NCBI RefSeq assembly: GCF_019279795.1
Contig: NC_056725.1
Location: 1,749,328,916-1,749,392,915 of the forward strand
DNA: 64,000 nucleotides
Direction: 5' to 3'
Source of the DNA: Protopterus annectens
Taxonomy: Eukaryota; Chordata; Ceratodontiformes; Protopteridae
This document shows positions 54,329-64,000 of the stretch, piece by piece; the stretch's first letter is position 1, and each line of letters opens with the position of its first letter. A model generated the notes under the pieces. It was not told the DNA's origin. It worked only from the letters and a program-made list of their open reading frames with translations, and ran no database searches. A program made the position numbers and the translations under genes.

Positions 54329-55920
54329 TTCTCCTGACAGAAAAATCATAGAGAGATTTTACCAGTGAAACCATTTCCAATGTTCCAAAGTAAAAACGAT
54401 TTAGTGGCAGAAAAAAAAAAAAACAGGAGTTGACTAGAAGAATCAGGAGTACTTTGGCCTTGAATCAGAGTCTGGTTTTGGGAGATGGAGGTGAACAGGA
54501 AGTAGACCAGCACTACTGAAACTAGTGAATGTGTGACTGTGAAACATCAATCATATTTGTGAACTATGGCTTTGTAAGAAAAAGTGGCTGAAAAAGACTG
54601 GATTTTTTTCTTTGTTAAACTTGTGGGTGGACTGTAAAGTATATTCCCCACTTTGCTAATATTTAGAAGGGCACTAATTGGGTAAAAGTGTTTTATGATT
54701 TGTTTTCTGAGTAGTTGAGAAAAGATCTTTTTTTCCCCATTAAAATCTCTTTAACTGTTTGCTTCTGGACCTAGCCTTAGACAGAAGTTTGTCTTTTGAA
54801 CAGCAAAGAGAATTCCCTGATAACATATTGCTGGTGCTTCTCGGCTGCCAAGGTGACTTTTCAGGTTTCTCTGTAGTTTTAGCACATTTTGTTTGCAAGA
54901 TCTGCTACCCTATGATGACTTGAGAACCCAATGATACAAGTACAAACAGTATTAAGGCTCATATTGGAGTTCCAGTTGAGGGTGGGTGGTCATCAGGGTT
55001 CAGCTGAGATCCCACTGCTATTCATATTCATACTTGTGATGAACTACGTTAACAAGTAGAACAGATAAAGATATATAGAGACACACACACTGTTTTTCTT
55101 TGATTTTCATTTGTAGGTAAGTATACAAGTTATTTAAAGATGAATTCTGAACATTGGTTCCCCACATTTACTTGTTCAGATTATCAGTTATACTTTGAAT
55201 CTTGTGCTGTCAGATTTGTCAGGCACAGCAAGTTCAAAATGCAATCAGAGCTGTTAAGTGGTTAGTCCAGTGTTATCTTAAATCCCTGCCTCTTTGTCTG
55301 TCACAGTTAGTTTCTTAGTTTTGCTTCATCTGACTTTTAGTGCATACCTTTTCCTTTCCTCTGCTCATGTTCACTACTTTCTAATGGAGTACCTTGTAAA
55401 TGTAGTACGGAGTCTGCTAGGTGCCACTCCCCACCCAGAGCAGATGGTAGCCGCCTTGAGGGATATGATGATCCTTTGTCATCTTCTGGTCACTGTTAGT
55501 TATTTTGTGTCATTTTCTAAAAACAAGTCATGCATGTTGTCAGGAGATACTGTAATTTAGCAGATTGACACATTCATTTACAGTCACTCAAAGGCAGTGA
55601 TACTTTGCCTATTAAAATACAAGTTGTGATCTGATTACCCTGTAAGTGAGGTGATGAAACTAAACTTGTATTAAATACTCTCTTCCATACAACTAGTCAC
55701 ACATTAATTTATGACATACATCAGAAAATGTTTTTTTATGCTTTTACCTTTTCTGGCAAAAATTTAATTGTATAAATTAAAAATATAGTTAGTTGGATTT
55801 CCAGAGCATTTGCTGTCAGTATGTCCATGCTAAGTAATCTGTTTAAATTGCAAATACCTACTGCAGTACTGGTATAATATATTTGTTCAAATTATCCCTT
55901 TCCTTTTTAAAATTTTTTAG
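54329..55920. other. Intronic sequence 3' of DIRS-2
   Basis: AT-rich. Nothing recognisable beyond the possible continuation of the Lys-rich decayed region to about 54480, and the acceptor tract at the end. Confidence 0.5.
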
Positions 55921-56070
55921 AGCATTGGCCGTAGCAGTGAACCACCCCAGATTAATTCCGCAATTCAAGAAGTCTACATCAGTTTCAACAGCACCACTCA
56001 ATGTTCAGAAAATAAAGCTGTTAACTATAGTTCTCTTGTTGTTTTCCATTGTAACAAAGGTACAGACCTG
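55921..56070 (+). CDS. IGF2R: IGF2R exon: second part of the same luminal repeat
   Basis: A 150-base exon, 50 codons in phase 0, between AAAATTTTTTAG (acceptor) and GTAAGT (56071). It begins SIGRSSEPPQINSAIQEVYI and includes TTQCSENKAVNYSSLVVFHC. Spliced to 42881 it gives ...GLPI-SIGR..., the same join as in the human receptor as I remember it. Cys at residues 28 and 44, and the SSLVVFHC strand, are repeat landmarks. Sequons are N23-S-T and N35-Y-S. A longer open frame overlapping this interval in another phase (ALAVAVNHPR...) is a shadow. The next exon, expected to carry an FEWxTPxxC motif, is not visible before 64000. Confidence 0.93.
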
Positions 56071-58449
56071 GTAAGTTTGTTATATTTGTACTTTATCTTT
56101 GGAGGTTTAACTTTTTTCTTCTGCATGCTGATATGTTATTGTTTTTCCTGGCATGCAATCTTTGTGCATACAATTTATGTGGGTTTGCATTCAAGGAAAA
56201 GAAATGCAGGCCGAACCGTCTGTTCCAGCTTCTGCTGTGTACTTTGCTTTCTTGCTAAGAAAAATATAGATTTCTTTATCAAATGTTAACCATTAGAATG
56301 CACAAACTTGTTACATCCGATGGATTTTTCATAGTATACTTAGCAAACTCATGTGGCAAATGTGATTTGTGCATTTTGTTGCTCAATGAAGAAGTAAATG
56401 TTTTTGCAGTAACTTTGGGTCCTGGAAGTATGTTTCTTTTCTAACTTTATGACCAAGTACCAATGCAGTGTTGAGTGCCTTACATTTTGGTTAGCTTTAA
56501 ATGGTATAGCTTGCCAGTATTCTATTCTTATTCCCAGACTGTTTGTTTGAAATAATGCTGGTTTCTGTAAGAAGTTACCAGTCTGAGAAGGTTTGGCAGT
56601 AATGAATTGCTTACTGCTGTCTGCAGTAACTACCTGTAGCCACCAATGTTTGTTGCAGTATAAACTGAGAGAGCATGATTTCTACTTTCATATTTTGAAG
56701 TTTCTTTTCCGTCTATACTGCTGGCCACCAGAACACTTACTTGTTTACTTTTAAGTGTGGTCCTCCTCTGGACTTTTATAAAAGAAGTTTACTACCTTTC
56801 AATTTTTGTTTACAAAATTCATTATATTGTTTGTTAAATTGTTGCTTGGATGCAGCTTTAGGAAAAAAAAATCCTCCTCTGTGGAGAGACTTGCCTACTT
56901 TAAATCTTACAGCTGAATGTTGTGTTTTTGTGGTTACTTTGCATTGTATTATAAATTTTTTTAGTTGTAAGGCAGACATTATAAACTCTCTAATTTTCTA
57001 TTCCTTCCAGTTATTTATTCTAGGCTTAAAATAAACTCTTCTGAATTCTTTCTGAAGTAATTTATAAAGGGGATGACACTGCAGTATATATTCTTTTTTT
57101 ACTGTGTAAGTAATAATTTATCTGATAAAGAAGAAATCCTAAAATAAATTTTTAGTTTTTTCCGCAGAAAGCATGGTAGAGGATTCTGGCTCAGGTCTGT
57201 CAGTTGACAAACTGTTTTTCAAAAGTAGAAATGGTTTCTAGTTCTGTGCCTTATATTTCATTCACCTCAAAAGTTGTGTTTTCCCCCGGGAAGAATTTTA
57301 ATAAATTAGTGAAATAAGGTTTGAAATCTGGTAAACCAGTTTTTAATTTGTTTTTATTATAAAAAAATAGCTGTGTGTTTTAGAAGGAGAGAAATAACGT
57401 TCATCTCCTGTCCCATAGGTATGGGTTAAGCAGTAATAGTAATGTTCAGAAAGTGAAGAAATTGGAAGATTCCCCCTCCCATCAAATATATTTCTTTTGA
57501 GGTTTCTCTGCCATTATTGGCAAAGCATTTTGTTTTCACTGAATTGGTCCGAAGTAAAAAGTAAGACTGTCCTACTGTAGGTGTGCAGCATGATGACTCA
57601 CTGGTTAAGGTCTCTGCCACTTGGCTCCAGGGACTCTGATTCATTCCTGACCTCTAGTCATTGTGCTCGGTTTGCATGTTCTCCTCGTGTCTGCATAGGT
57701 TTTCTTCAGGTACTGCTGCATACAAGCTCTGAAAAACATGCTGGTTGAGTGTGATCTGTAAACTTGTGTGTATACTGTGTCCCAGAATTTACCCTTGTAT
57801 TTTGGACCGGATCTTGGCTTAGATGTGTATGAGGTAGACCATTGCACTTACTTGCTTAACAAGTGACTAAATTATATTTTTTGATGCTTCTGCTCCTTTT
57901 TGTCGTACTTTCTCATCTCATTGATTCATTCAGGACTTTTAAGGAAACTGCTTTTTTTTCATTTGAAAGATTTTCCCATGTCATCTTTTAAAAATGTAGA
58001 TAATCTTTACACAGCACCTGTAAAGTATGTTGATAGGTATGGATTTTTTCATTCTTCATGTTGATGCATCCTACAGCAAAGTCTTGTACAAAAGAATTTT
58101 GATGGTTCTTTTTTAAGAACAAATACAGTAAATAAGGTGTCCCATTGCCACTGAGGCAGGGCATTCTGTGTTGGGCATCAGAGAGCTGCTTGGAGGAGGG
58201 GTAGAAGAATAAGCACTTGATAGCCACTTGTCTTTCTGTGGTGGATGGTTTGGAGAAAATCCCATTTGGGGGGGGCAACCCTCAAGTAGTGCATGGCAGA
58301 AATGTTTCCATGTGGAGTGGAAAGGAACATGTATGCCTACACACTGCATGACTCCAGCTGCATTCCATGTGCAGGTTCCCAGGAAACATAAGAAAAATTG
58401 TAAATTTCCATTGGACTTTTTCATTTTATAGATTCCTAGATTTATATAT
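56071..58449. other. IGF2R downstream intron, start
   Basis: Begins with the donor GTAAGTTTGT. AT-rich, with no recognised exon or repeat up to LINE A6. Confidence 0.6.
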
Positions 58450-58899
58450 TGTTACTAGGCTAATGACCCAGGGGGCTTTTCTAAGCTTAGCTGAGTTTTT
58501 CCCCAAAAATAATGATGTTCAGTATCCAAGTAAGACAGTGAGGGCCAAGCATTTACAAGCTACCTTTGCCCATAAGGGACATGGGTACCAGGCCCATGTA
58601 AATTTCCTATTCCCCATCCCCTGGTCTAGGTTGCTGTTACACTGGGTAATAGATGAACTCAGCTTCACATTGATGGGAAGCTTGTTATGTAGGAGGGGCA
58701 GTCTGTCTCTCCAGCATGTTCTCTTTAAGTCACAGCCAAAATTCAGGTTCTTAGACCTTGTATTTCTGATACTGTTTTACTTATGAATATGCAGGAGATA
58801 TGTAAGTGTGGGGTTTGCGAATGCACTGTAAGCCAAACACAGATCACCCCTTAACTATCTATAGGAGACAGAGTAGAGGGGAAAAGTTTTAAGGCACTC

Positions 58900-60400
58900 G
58901 GCGTAAGGCAGGTTTGTTACACCTTATATCCTTTTTGTAAGGAACCTTTGAGGTCACTGTAGTTGCTGCATATTCCTGGTCAGGTGCATACGGAAGGGAA
59001 CATTGTACTCTGGTCTGAGTAGAGCAGAATACAGTGAGATAATGACCTCTTTGAAACTAAATACCATGACCTTACTTTAAGTTGCACAACATAAAAGGAT
59101 TTCCTCACCACCGTGGCCATGTGGTAGATGAAGTTAAGGCTACTGTCTAGGTACATACCGAGATCCCTGACCACTGGGCCTACTCTTAGGGGTGTATTAT
59201 CAACATAGTAATTAGCTGGGATGGTTGACTTGCCAAATGGTACAATTATGCATTTCTTATCATTGAGTTTAAGACCATGGCTTAGCACCATTTGTTAGTC
59301 AGAGACAGACCTTCTTGAAGAATGCTAGTGACTGCAGGGGAGTTGATGATAACCCCCCAGCTTGCAATAATCTGCAGACTTACTCGGCCATAAACCTTCA
59401 TCATTTGCTTCCATTTCAGAGAAAGAAATGCCAAAAAGGAGCAGAACCAGTACTGAGCTCTGGAAAGTGCATCGATGACTTATTCCCTAGTAATGGTTGG
59501 GACAATTGTAGTATGTGGTATTTCCTTTGGACTGTTGAGTGGGGGGTGAAATTTTAGCTGAACCTGTCAGCTAAAAGATTGGCAGTGGTCCCTAGTTCAG
59601 TGTGGATGATGGCATTTACAATAAGTTCTGCGCATTGTTACACATCTCCCCTGAGGTTTCTGATGTAGCTGTAGAAAGCTTTGTGGTTGCCCTTTGCCTG
59701 AGGTGCTTTTTTTTTTTCAAATTTAGTCTTTGAAGTATTAATTTAACCCTTTTAGCTGCCTGTTTAGATTGGTCAGGGAGCTTTTACAATATATGGCTTT
59801 GTTCCTGCTACACTTGATCAATATTATTTTATTTTGTTGTATAGCCAATTGATATTGTGATTCCACCAGGGTTACTTTGTCTTTTGAATTTATCTTATTC
59901 TTAACACGAATGGGCACAGCTTGCTCTCTGCAGCTATCAGTGTGGCTGTACAGTGATTTTATAAATAGCTCAACCTAGGCTATGGTGTTTACTGGATTTG
60001 TGGGTGCTTGGAATTTAGCTAAGGTGTTGCTTAATAGAGAGAGGTTAGCCTTGGAATAGTTCATAAAGGTTTCTGGATCCCGGGATTTAATTTTTATTTG
60101 AAGTAATACTGCCTTATGGTTAGATCTGATGAGTTAAGACATTACATTGGGGGAGGAACATCAGCCACCCCCCACCCATATTCTCCATATTCGTGAGTAC
60201 AAGATCAAGGATGTTTGTACTCCTAGTAGGAGAATGGACCAACTGTTCCAGGATGTTGGCATTAAGTTTATGAATCTCTGGGCTTGTGCATTAGAAGTGG
60301 TGTAGGATTCCCAGTCTACAGAGGGGTAGTTGAGATCCCCAATGAATATTGTATTGGGTTGAATGTTGAGGGACTCTAGCACAGTGCAATAGCTAGTATG
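58900..60400 (-). pseudogene. LINE A6 ORF2, RT to mid-endonuclease
   Basis: Heavily broken. Recognisable on the minus strand are HGLKLNDKKCIIVPFG and VRDLGMYLDSSLNFIYHM (59290-59080), the RT active-site area near 59360-59390 (degraded), the LTDQFS/ANLLAD-type linker near 59560 and the endonuclease blocks ESLNIQPNTIFIGDLNYPSVDWESY (60377-60303, GDxN-type Asp kept). Many frameshifts and deletions, more decayed than A2, A4 or A5. Confidence 0.75.
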
Positions 60401-60420
60401 ATATATCCTTCCATATCGCA

Positions 60421-60540
60421 AGAGATCTCTTGCCAAGGATAGCTCAGAGTCCAGACAGTATAAAGCCTTTAGAGTTTACAGGCATTATACATCACATGAA
60501 TGATCTCCACGCAAAGCGAGCACACACCTCGGAACTTCTT
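60421..60540 (+). repeat. DIRS-3 left inverted terminal repeat with TATA
   Basis: Begins AGAGATCTCTTGCCAAGGAT and matches the reverse complement of 62479-62594 with mismatches. TATAAAG is at 60459-60465, the same relative place as in the other two DIRS elements, though the sequence around it differs. Confidence 0.82.
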
Positions 60541-60639
60541 TGCTGCCATCTGAACACCATCATCAAACATTGGTTTGAACACTCTTCTTCTGTGCTGGTT
60601 ACTGATCTTTCAGGTAAGTGCCCTGTTGGTGTTCTTTCT

Positions 60640-61510
60640 TATCTTCTCTCTTATTTAAATGTTGGCTGTGGCACCATTCAAGCTGTGCTACCTGTCCAGG
60701 AAGGGAAGGGTTTTTATTCCAGAATGTTTCTGGTCCCCAGGAAGGAAGGCACCTGGACACCAATTCTGGACCTTTTTCAACTCAACACCTTTTTAAAGGT
60801 TTCTGTTTTCTAGATATTGTCCCTCCAATCTTTGTTCCCTCTTCTTCTTCTCCAGCATTTCTGGTATTTGTGGATCACATGGATGCCTATCTTCACATCC
60901 CCATCCACCCCTTTTTCATGAATTTTTTGCATTTCTGTGTTTCTTCCTTGAATTTTCATCTCTCTGCTTTGCCATTTGGCCTCTCTACTACCCCAGGGAT
61001 ATTTTCCAAATGCCTAGCTCCTGTCATTGCCTTTTGCAGGTTTGGGGGGGGGGTTCATATGTTTCCTTATTTGGCCAACCTACTCAGTCAGGCTTCATCC
61101 CCCAAGGTTTTGCTTCAAGACTTCCAGTTTATTGTTTTCCTGCTGCAGAGCCTGGGGTGTACTATAAACTTTCAAAAATCCATCCTGGTTCCTTCTCAGG
61201 ATCATGTTGCAGGATCCAGACTATTCCTATGCTGGCACCCCTGCCTTTTCCCAAGGCTCACACTCTGATTTTCCAGTCTCTTCTTACTCACTTCAGTCAC
61301 AGCCAGGGATTTTCTCAGGAACCCTGGGTTTATGGCTTCCACCATTCCTATGCTGCCTTTACCCAGGTTCCATATGAGAAAACTCCAGTGGTACCTCAAG
61401 TCATTGTGGCTTCAACACTGCCATCCCCTGAATTTTCTAGTTGCCTTCCTTTCCTGTTTCAGGCTTGAGTTTCAGTGGTGGATTCATCAGCTTTCTCTCC
61501 ACCCAGGGCT
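60640..61510 (+). pseudogene. DIRS-3 reverse transcriptase remnant
   Basis: RT pieces across two frames: GFYSRMFLVPRKEGTWTPILDL (about 60709), HMDAYLHIPIHP (about 60879), LSALPFGLSTTPGIFSKCLAP (about 60960) and the active-site region FPYLANLLSQ (about 61062), where the YLDD Asp pair is lost. Then LQSLGCTINFQKS (about 61150) and KLQWYLKSLWLQHC (about 61380). It breaks off after EFQWWIHQLSLHPGLPS, at the point where RNase H should start. Confidence 0.82.
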
Positions 61511-61524
61511 TCCTTCCTAAGACC

Positions 61525-62200
61525 TCAGTTTTGTTTTTGAAAAATTGCCTCAGGCTTCTTTTGAGTCTGCTGCTTCAGCTTAATTGCAGCATTGTACTTG
61601 GAAGAATGTTTTTTTTTTTTCACCCTTACTTTAGCTAAGAAAGTATCTGAGCTTCAGGCTCTCATGACTGTTCCTCCCTTTTCAGTTTTTCACAGGGACA
61701 GGGTGCCTCTTATTAAGTATTTGGTTATGCCCAAGGTGGTCTTAATCAGTCTATTCATTTCTCTTACTTTTTTTCCTTCTCAGCAGTCTGCCAGTTTGAA
61801 GGTTCTTTACAGCTTGGATTTGCATAGAAGGCTACAATATTTAGATAAGACTAAGGTCATTTGCAAATCTGAGCAACTTTTTCTTTCCCTTAATCCCGGT
61901 TCTTTGGGTTTGGCAATTTCTAAATAGACCATCTCCTCTTAAAATTTTAAATCCATTTCCTTTTGTTGTTATTTTCATGTTAAATGTCTTTCATCTTCTA
62001 TAAAAGCTCATTCTGCCAGATGTGTTGCTTCTTCTGGTGCATTTTTCAAAGGACTGGATACCAATTCCCTCCCTGAGGCTGAAGCTTGGACTTCTGTCCA
62101 TGCCTTCATTAAACATTACAAGCTGGATGTTATTTCCAGAGCAAGAGCTGGCTTTGCTAGGGCTGTCCTGCATGGGTTTATAGAGGGTCTTCAGTGCCTT
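61525..62200 (+). pseudogene. DIRS-3 tyrosine recombinase remnant
   Basis: Resumes with LSFVFEKLPQASFESAAS (about 61525) and continues KKVSELQALMTVPPFSVFHRDRV (about 61640). The first catalytic Arg is replaced, since SARRVSELQ reads LAKKVSELQ. Then YSLDLHRRLQYLDKTKV (about 61810). The HxxR region is degraded (AHSARCVASSGAFFKGLDT near 62008). WTSVHAFIKHYKLDV with a Tyr is near 62090. Stops near 61926. Not functional. Confidence 0.82.
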
Positions 62201-62239
62201 TCTCTTCCCAGGCTTCCTAATGAGGTTTTATACTCTGCC

Positions 62240-62340
62240 TTACGTAAGGAATACAGCATCGGTGATATGGAAGGACATAGTGCAGTTGTGTAAAATCATA
62301 CCGTTACAGTAGATGTCCTTCTCTTCACTGTTGCAGTATT
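62240..62340. repeat. DIRS-3 internal complementary region
   Basis: GTAAGGAATACAGCATCGGT to GAAGGAC pairs with the left end area. AGTGCAGTTGTGTAAAATCA to GTTGCAGTATT pairs with the right end (62590-62651). They meet at AT, like the other two DIRS elements. Confidence 0.82.
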
Positions 62341-62655
62341 CGATTCTTCCCTCCTACCCCTTCTGCTCTACCCTATTCTTCTTGCCCTCTCGGTCAGGGA
62401 TTCTTTTCTTTTTCCTTCTTCTGGATGCATATGTTCCTCATGGACCCTAAGGGCATTCTGTTCCTCCTAGGACTTTTCAGTTCTGAGGTGTGTGCATCCA
62501 TATATGTGATGTATGATGCCTGTAATCTCTAAAGGCTTTGTTATACTGACCAGATGTTGGGCTATCCTTGGCAGGAGATCCCTTCTGTAAGGAATACTGC
62601 AACAGTGAGGAGGACATCTACTGTTATGTTAAGATTTTACACAATTATACTTTTC

Positions 62656-63010
62656 CTGGGACATGAAGAGGGACCTCTAGGTTGCAGGGATATGGTATGA
62701 GACCCTGTTTATGAGTTGCATGTATATGAGTTCCAGTGGGTCATACACTTTAACTAGACTGGACGTGTGGTTGTTTTTAATGTAGACAGACTTCTCCACC
62801 TTTAGTTCCTTTCTGTGCAGTAGCTGGTCTAAAGGTGTGAAATGCATTACAACCTTGCATTGCTGGGGTACTCTCTGTGAATTTAAACCATATCTCCATT
62901 AGTACACAGATGTCTACACTCTCCAGGGAGAGAGAGGCTTGCAGGGAGTGGAGTTTTTTGATAAGGCTTCTAGCGTTAAGCAGTACTGTATTCAAAAATT
63001 CCTTCATAGA
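62656..63010 (-). pseudogene. LINE A6 ORF2, endonuclease N-terminus
   Basis: Minus strand: NTVLLNARSLIKKLHSLQASLSLESVDICVLMEIWFK (63000-62890), where TETWF of A4 reads MEIWF, then a GCNAFHTFRP block and GGEVCLH. Continues at 60400 beyond DIRS-3. Confidence 0.8.
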
Positions 63011-63093
63011 TTCAGTTAAGTTGGGAGGTCTATCAATTTAGCCTAGAAAAGTCACTCTGGAGGTGGAAAAGTTTTTTGCCAATATTTGAAAGC

Positions 63094-63510
63094 CTAGAGG
63101 GGATAAGTGCAGACCATCCCTGGCAGTCGTCTGTCACCCATGTCCTCCCAAGCCATTAAATATTGTACTCCCTTGGACTGACACCAGAGGCTAAGCCAGT
63201 TGTTAAAATCAATAGGTTTCTGTTGGTAACATGGCATCATCCGTGGAGAAGGTAGTATGCTGCTCATTGCTAAGCTTATACTTGCCTGAGAGACGATCAG
63301 CGAGCTCAATCATGTCTCGCTTCATATAGTCAAGGGAGGTACATCTCAGATCTCTAACATCTACATGGACTATGACAGAGTCATACTGGTAGCTGTGGTT
63401 CAGTGACCTGAATGCTTGTGTGACTTGACAGATCCTAGCTCTGGAAAGGCAGCTAACCATGAATGTCTCCTTACTCATTCTGGTGAGGGGGACATCGGTG
63501 TGCCTCACTG
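63094..63510 (-). pseudogene. LINE A6 ORF1, esterase-like domain
   Basis: Minus strand: MRHTDVPLTRMSKETFMVSCLSRARICQVTQ (63508 down), VIVHVDVRDLRCTS (about 63370), where GVND of A4 and A5 reads DVRD, SSILPSPRMMPCYQQKPIDFNNWL (about 63260), then DGLHxS-like remains near 63110. A frameshift lies at about 63290. The Cys finger of the same ORF1 is further upstream near 63830-63920. Confidence 0.8.
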
Positions 63511-63829
63511 TACAATCGGCAGTGACCAGTAAATTTGGCTGTGCACTGGTTTGCCTTAAGGGCTTAGCAGTAGAAGCACTGGATACAGTGTTTTATGCAT
63601 AGCTGTAGGTGATGGTTTAACAGAGTGTTTACGTGATGGCACATGACCCTTTCTTTTGATTGTGCTGTGCAGGAGATCTTAGTGTTTTAGGAAGGGTTCC
63701 TTTAAGTGTCTCAGCATAAGTAGTTTGTGTGTAGGGTCTTTACACCATGCAGTGGATGTGGTGCAAGTGTCACCAACCACCTCTGTAGGATTAGTTTTGG
63801 TTGTATGAGAGAGTTTTGCCTCCAGCAGT

Positions 63830-64000
63830 AAAGTGTATTTGCACCTCTCACATACTTTGTGTTTTATTAAGGATAAGTGGGTTGACAGTGTATGTGATGC
63901 AATTGATACAATGCATCAAAGTACCCATCTCAACCAGACTGGCCACAGAGAGAGTCAGGAAATGCATATCCATGGCTGTTGATCTAATAGGGAGGAGTGA
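63830..64000 (-). pseudogene. LINE A6 ORF1, Cys finger region, cut by the window edge
   Basis: On the minus strand MHCINC and CERCKYTLLLEAKLS can be read in two neighbouring frames, the same finger and leucine-rich segment as in A4 and A5. The 5' UTR lies beyond 64000. Confidence 0.7.

Larger units (their letters stand above)
42882..55920 (+). other. IGF2R intron, 13.0 kb
   Basis: Begins GTAAGTACAC and ends CCTTTTTAAAATTTTTTAG, so both splice sites are standard. It contains unassigned sequence at 42888-48756, DIRS-2 (48757-54328, same strand as the gene), and AT-rich sequence at 54329-55920 with no repeat I recognise. Confidence 0.85.
60401..62651 (+). mobile_element. DIRS-3: internally deleted DIRS element
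   Basis: 2.25 kb. Both inverted terminal repeats (60421-60540 and 62479-62594), both end extensions and the internal complementary region (about 62240-62340) are recognisable, but most of the interior is gone. There is no gag, RT is partial (60640-61500), and RNase H and the N-terminal recombinase are missing. The last part of the recombinase is at 61550-62190. It is a third DIRS subfamily member, inserted in LINE A6. Keeping all cis elements while losing genes would suit a non-autonomous derivative. Confidence 0.85.
58450..64000 (-). mobile_element. CR1-like LINE copy A6 (minus strand), split by DIRS-3
   Basis: An older, degraded family A copy running past the right edge of the window. 58450-58495 is a decayed 3' stem (TTACTAGGCTAATGACCC...CTAAGCTTAGC). 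RT C-terminal sequence lies near 58600-59300 (LSHGLKLNDKKCIIVPFGKS at 59290, on the minus strand), the endonuclease near 60170-60400 and 62656-63007, and the ORF1 esterase at 63094-63510. A finger with CINC and CERC is near 63830-63920. Aligning both sides with A4 shows that DIRS-3 (60401-62651) interrupts it in the endonuclease, next to the CCCAGGA matching about 18854 in A4. Confidence 0.82.

Noticed and set aside
55883-56074. Open frame reading ALAVAVNHPRLIPQFKK
   Set aside because: It is the wrong phase over a real IGF2R exon. The exon frame, with splice sites, starts at 55921.
56741-57034. Possible further IGF2R exon
   Set aside because: The frame has no CI-MPR landmarks (FEWxTPxxC, Cys spacing) and no flanking splice sites in phase.

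Overview
This is a vertebrate nuclear window, almost entirely intron or intergenic DNA filled with nested transposable elements. The only host coding sequence I can support is two exons of a cation-independent mannose-6-phosphate/IGF2 receptor (IGF2R) gene on the + strand, at 42672-42881 and 55921-56070. They are in phase 0 with each other and separated by a 13.0 kb intron. The mix of repeats (CR1-like and L2-like LINEs, DIRS tyrosine-recombinase retrotransposons, a V-SINE/HE1/DANA-like SINE, a hAT transposon and long TA arrays) and the bloated intron suggest a non-amniote vertebrate with a large genome, such as a lungfish, salamander or caecilian. That placement is inference.

Layout, positions 1-24.8 kb. 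A CR1-like LINE (family A, copy A1) at 1-473 is interrupted by an L2-like LINE (family B, B1, 474-6225) and resumes at 6226-7913. A decayed A3 (9240-11140) carries a SINE. A minus-strand B2 (11475-15431) is split by A2 (12756-14977), which itself holds a small B insertion, B4. B3 (15432-16340) follows. Next comes a run of TA microsatellite containing two inverted-repeat elements. M1 (16532-21593) is itself split by the most complete plus-strand family A LINE, A4. M2 (21698-22276) has telomere-like internal repeats. A SINE with a perfect 16-bp target duplication sits at 23436-23656.

Layout, 24.8-41.8 kb. One minus-strand family A LINE (A5) spans 24779-41828. A DIRS element (DIRS-1, 28384-33848) lies inside its ORF1, and a 6.3 kb hAT-type element (34742-40996) lies inside its tandemly repeated 5' UTR. 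The second 5' UTR monomer, at 41357-41828, keeps the empty hAT site.

Layout, 41.8-64 kb. The first IGF2R exon is followed by an intron holding unassigned old repeat-like sequence and DIRS-2 (48757-54328), then the second exon. A minus-strand family A LINE (A6, 58450 to the window end) is split by an internally deleted DIRS (DIRS-3, 60401-62651).

Functional picture. Family A LINEs have ORF1 (a CX2C-X16-CX2C finger, a leucine-rich segment, and an SGNH esterase-like domain) and ORF2 (endonuclease and reverse transcriptase), ending in a conserved 3' stem-loop. The DIRS elements have inverted terminal repeats with TATA boxes, a gag-like ORF with a Cys/His finger, RT/RNase H/methyltransferase-like coding sequence overlapped by a tyrosine-recombinase frame, and an internal complementary region that rebuilds the circle junction. 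All transposon genes seen here carry lesions. I name elements with local labels (A1-A6, B1-B4, M1, M2, DIRS-1 to 3). No database search was possible, so family names rest on motifs and on comparing copies within the window.
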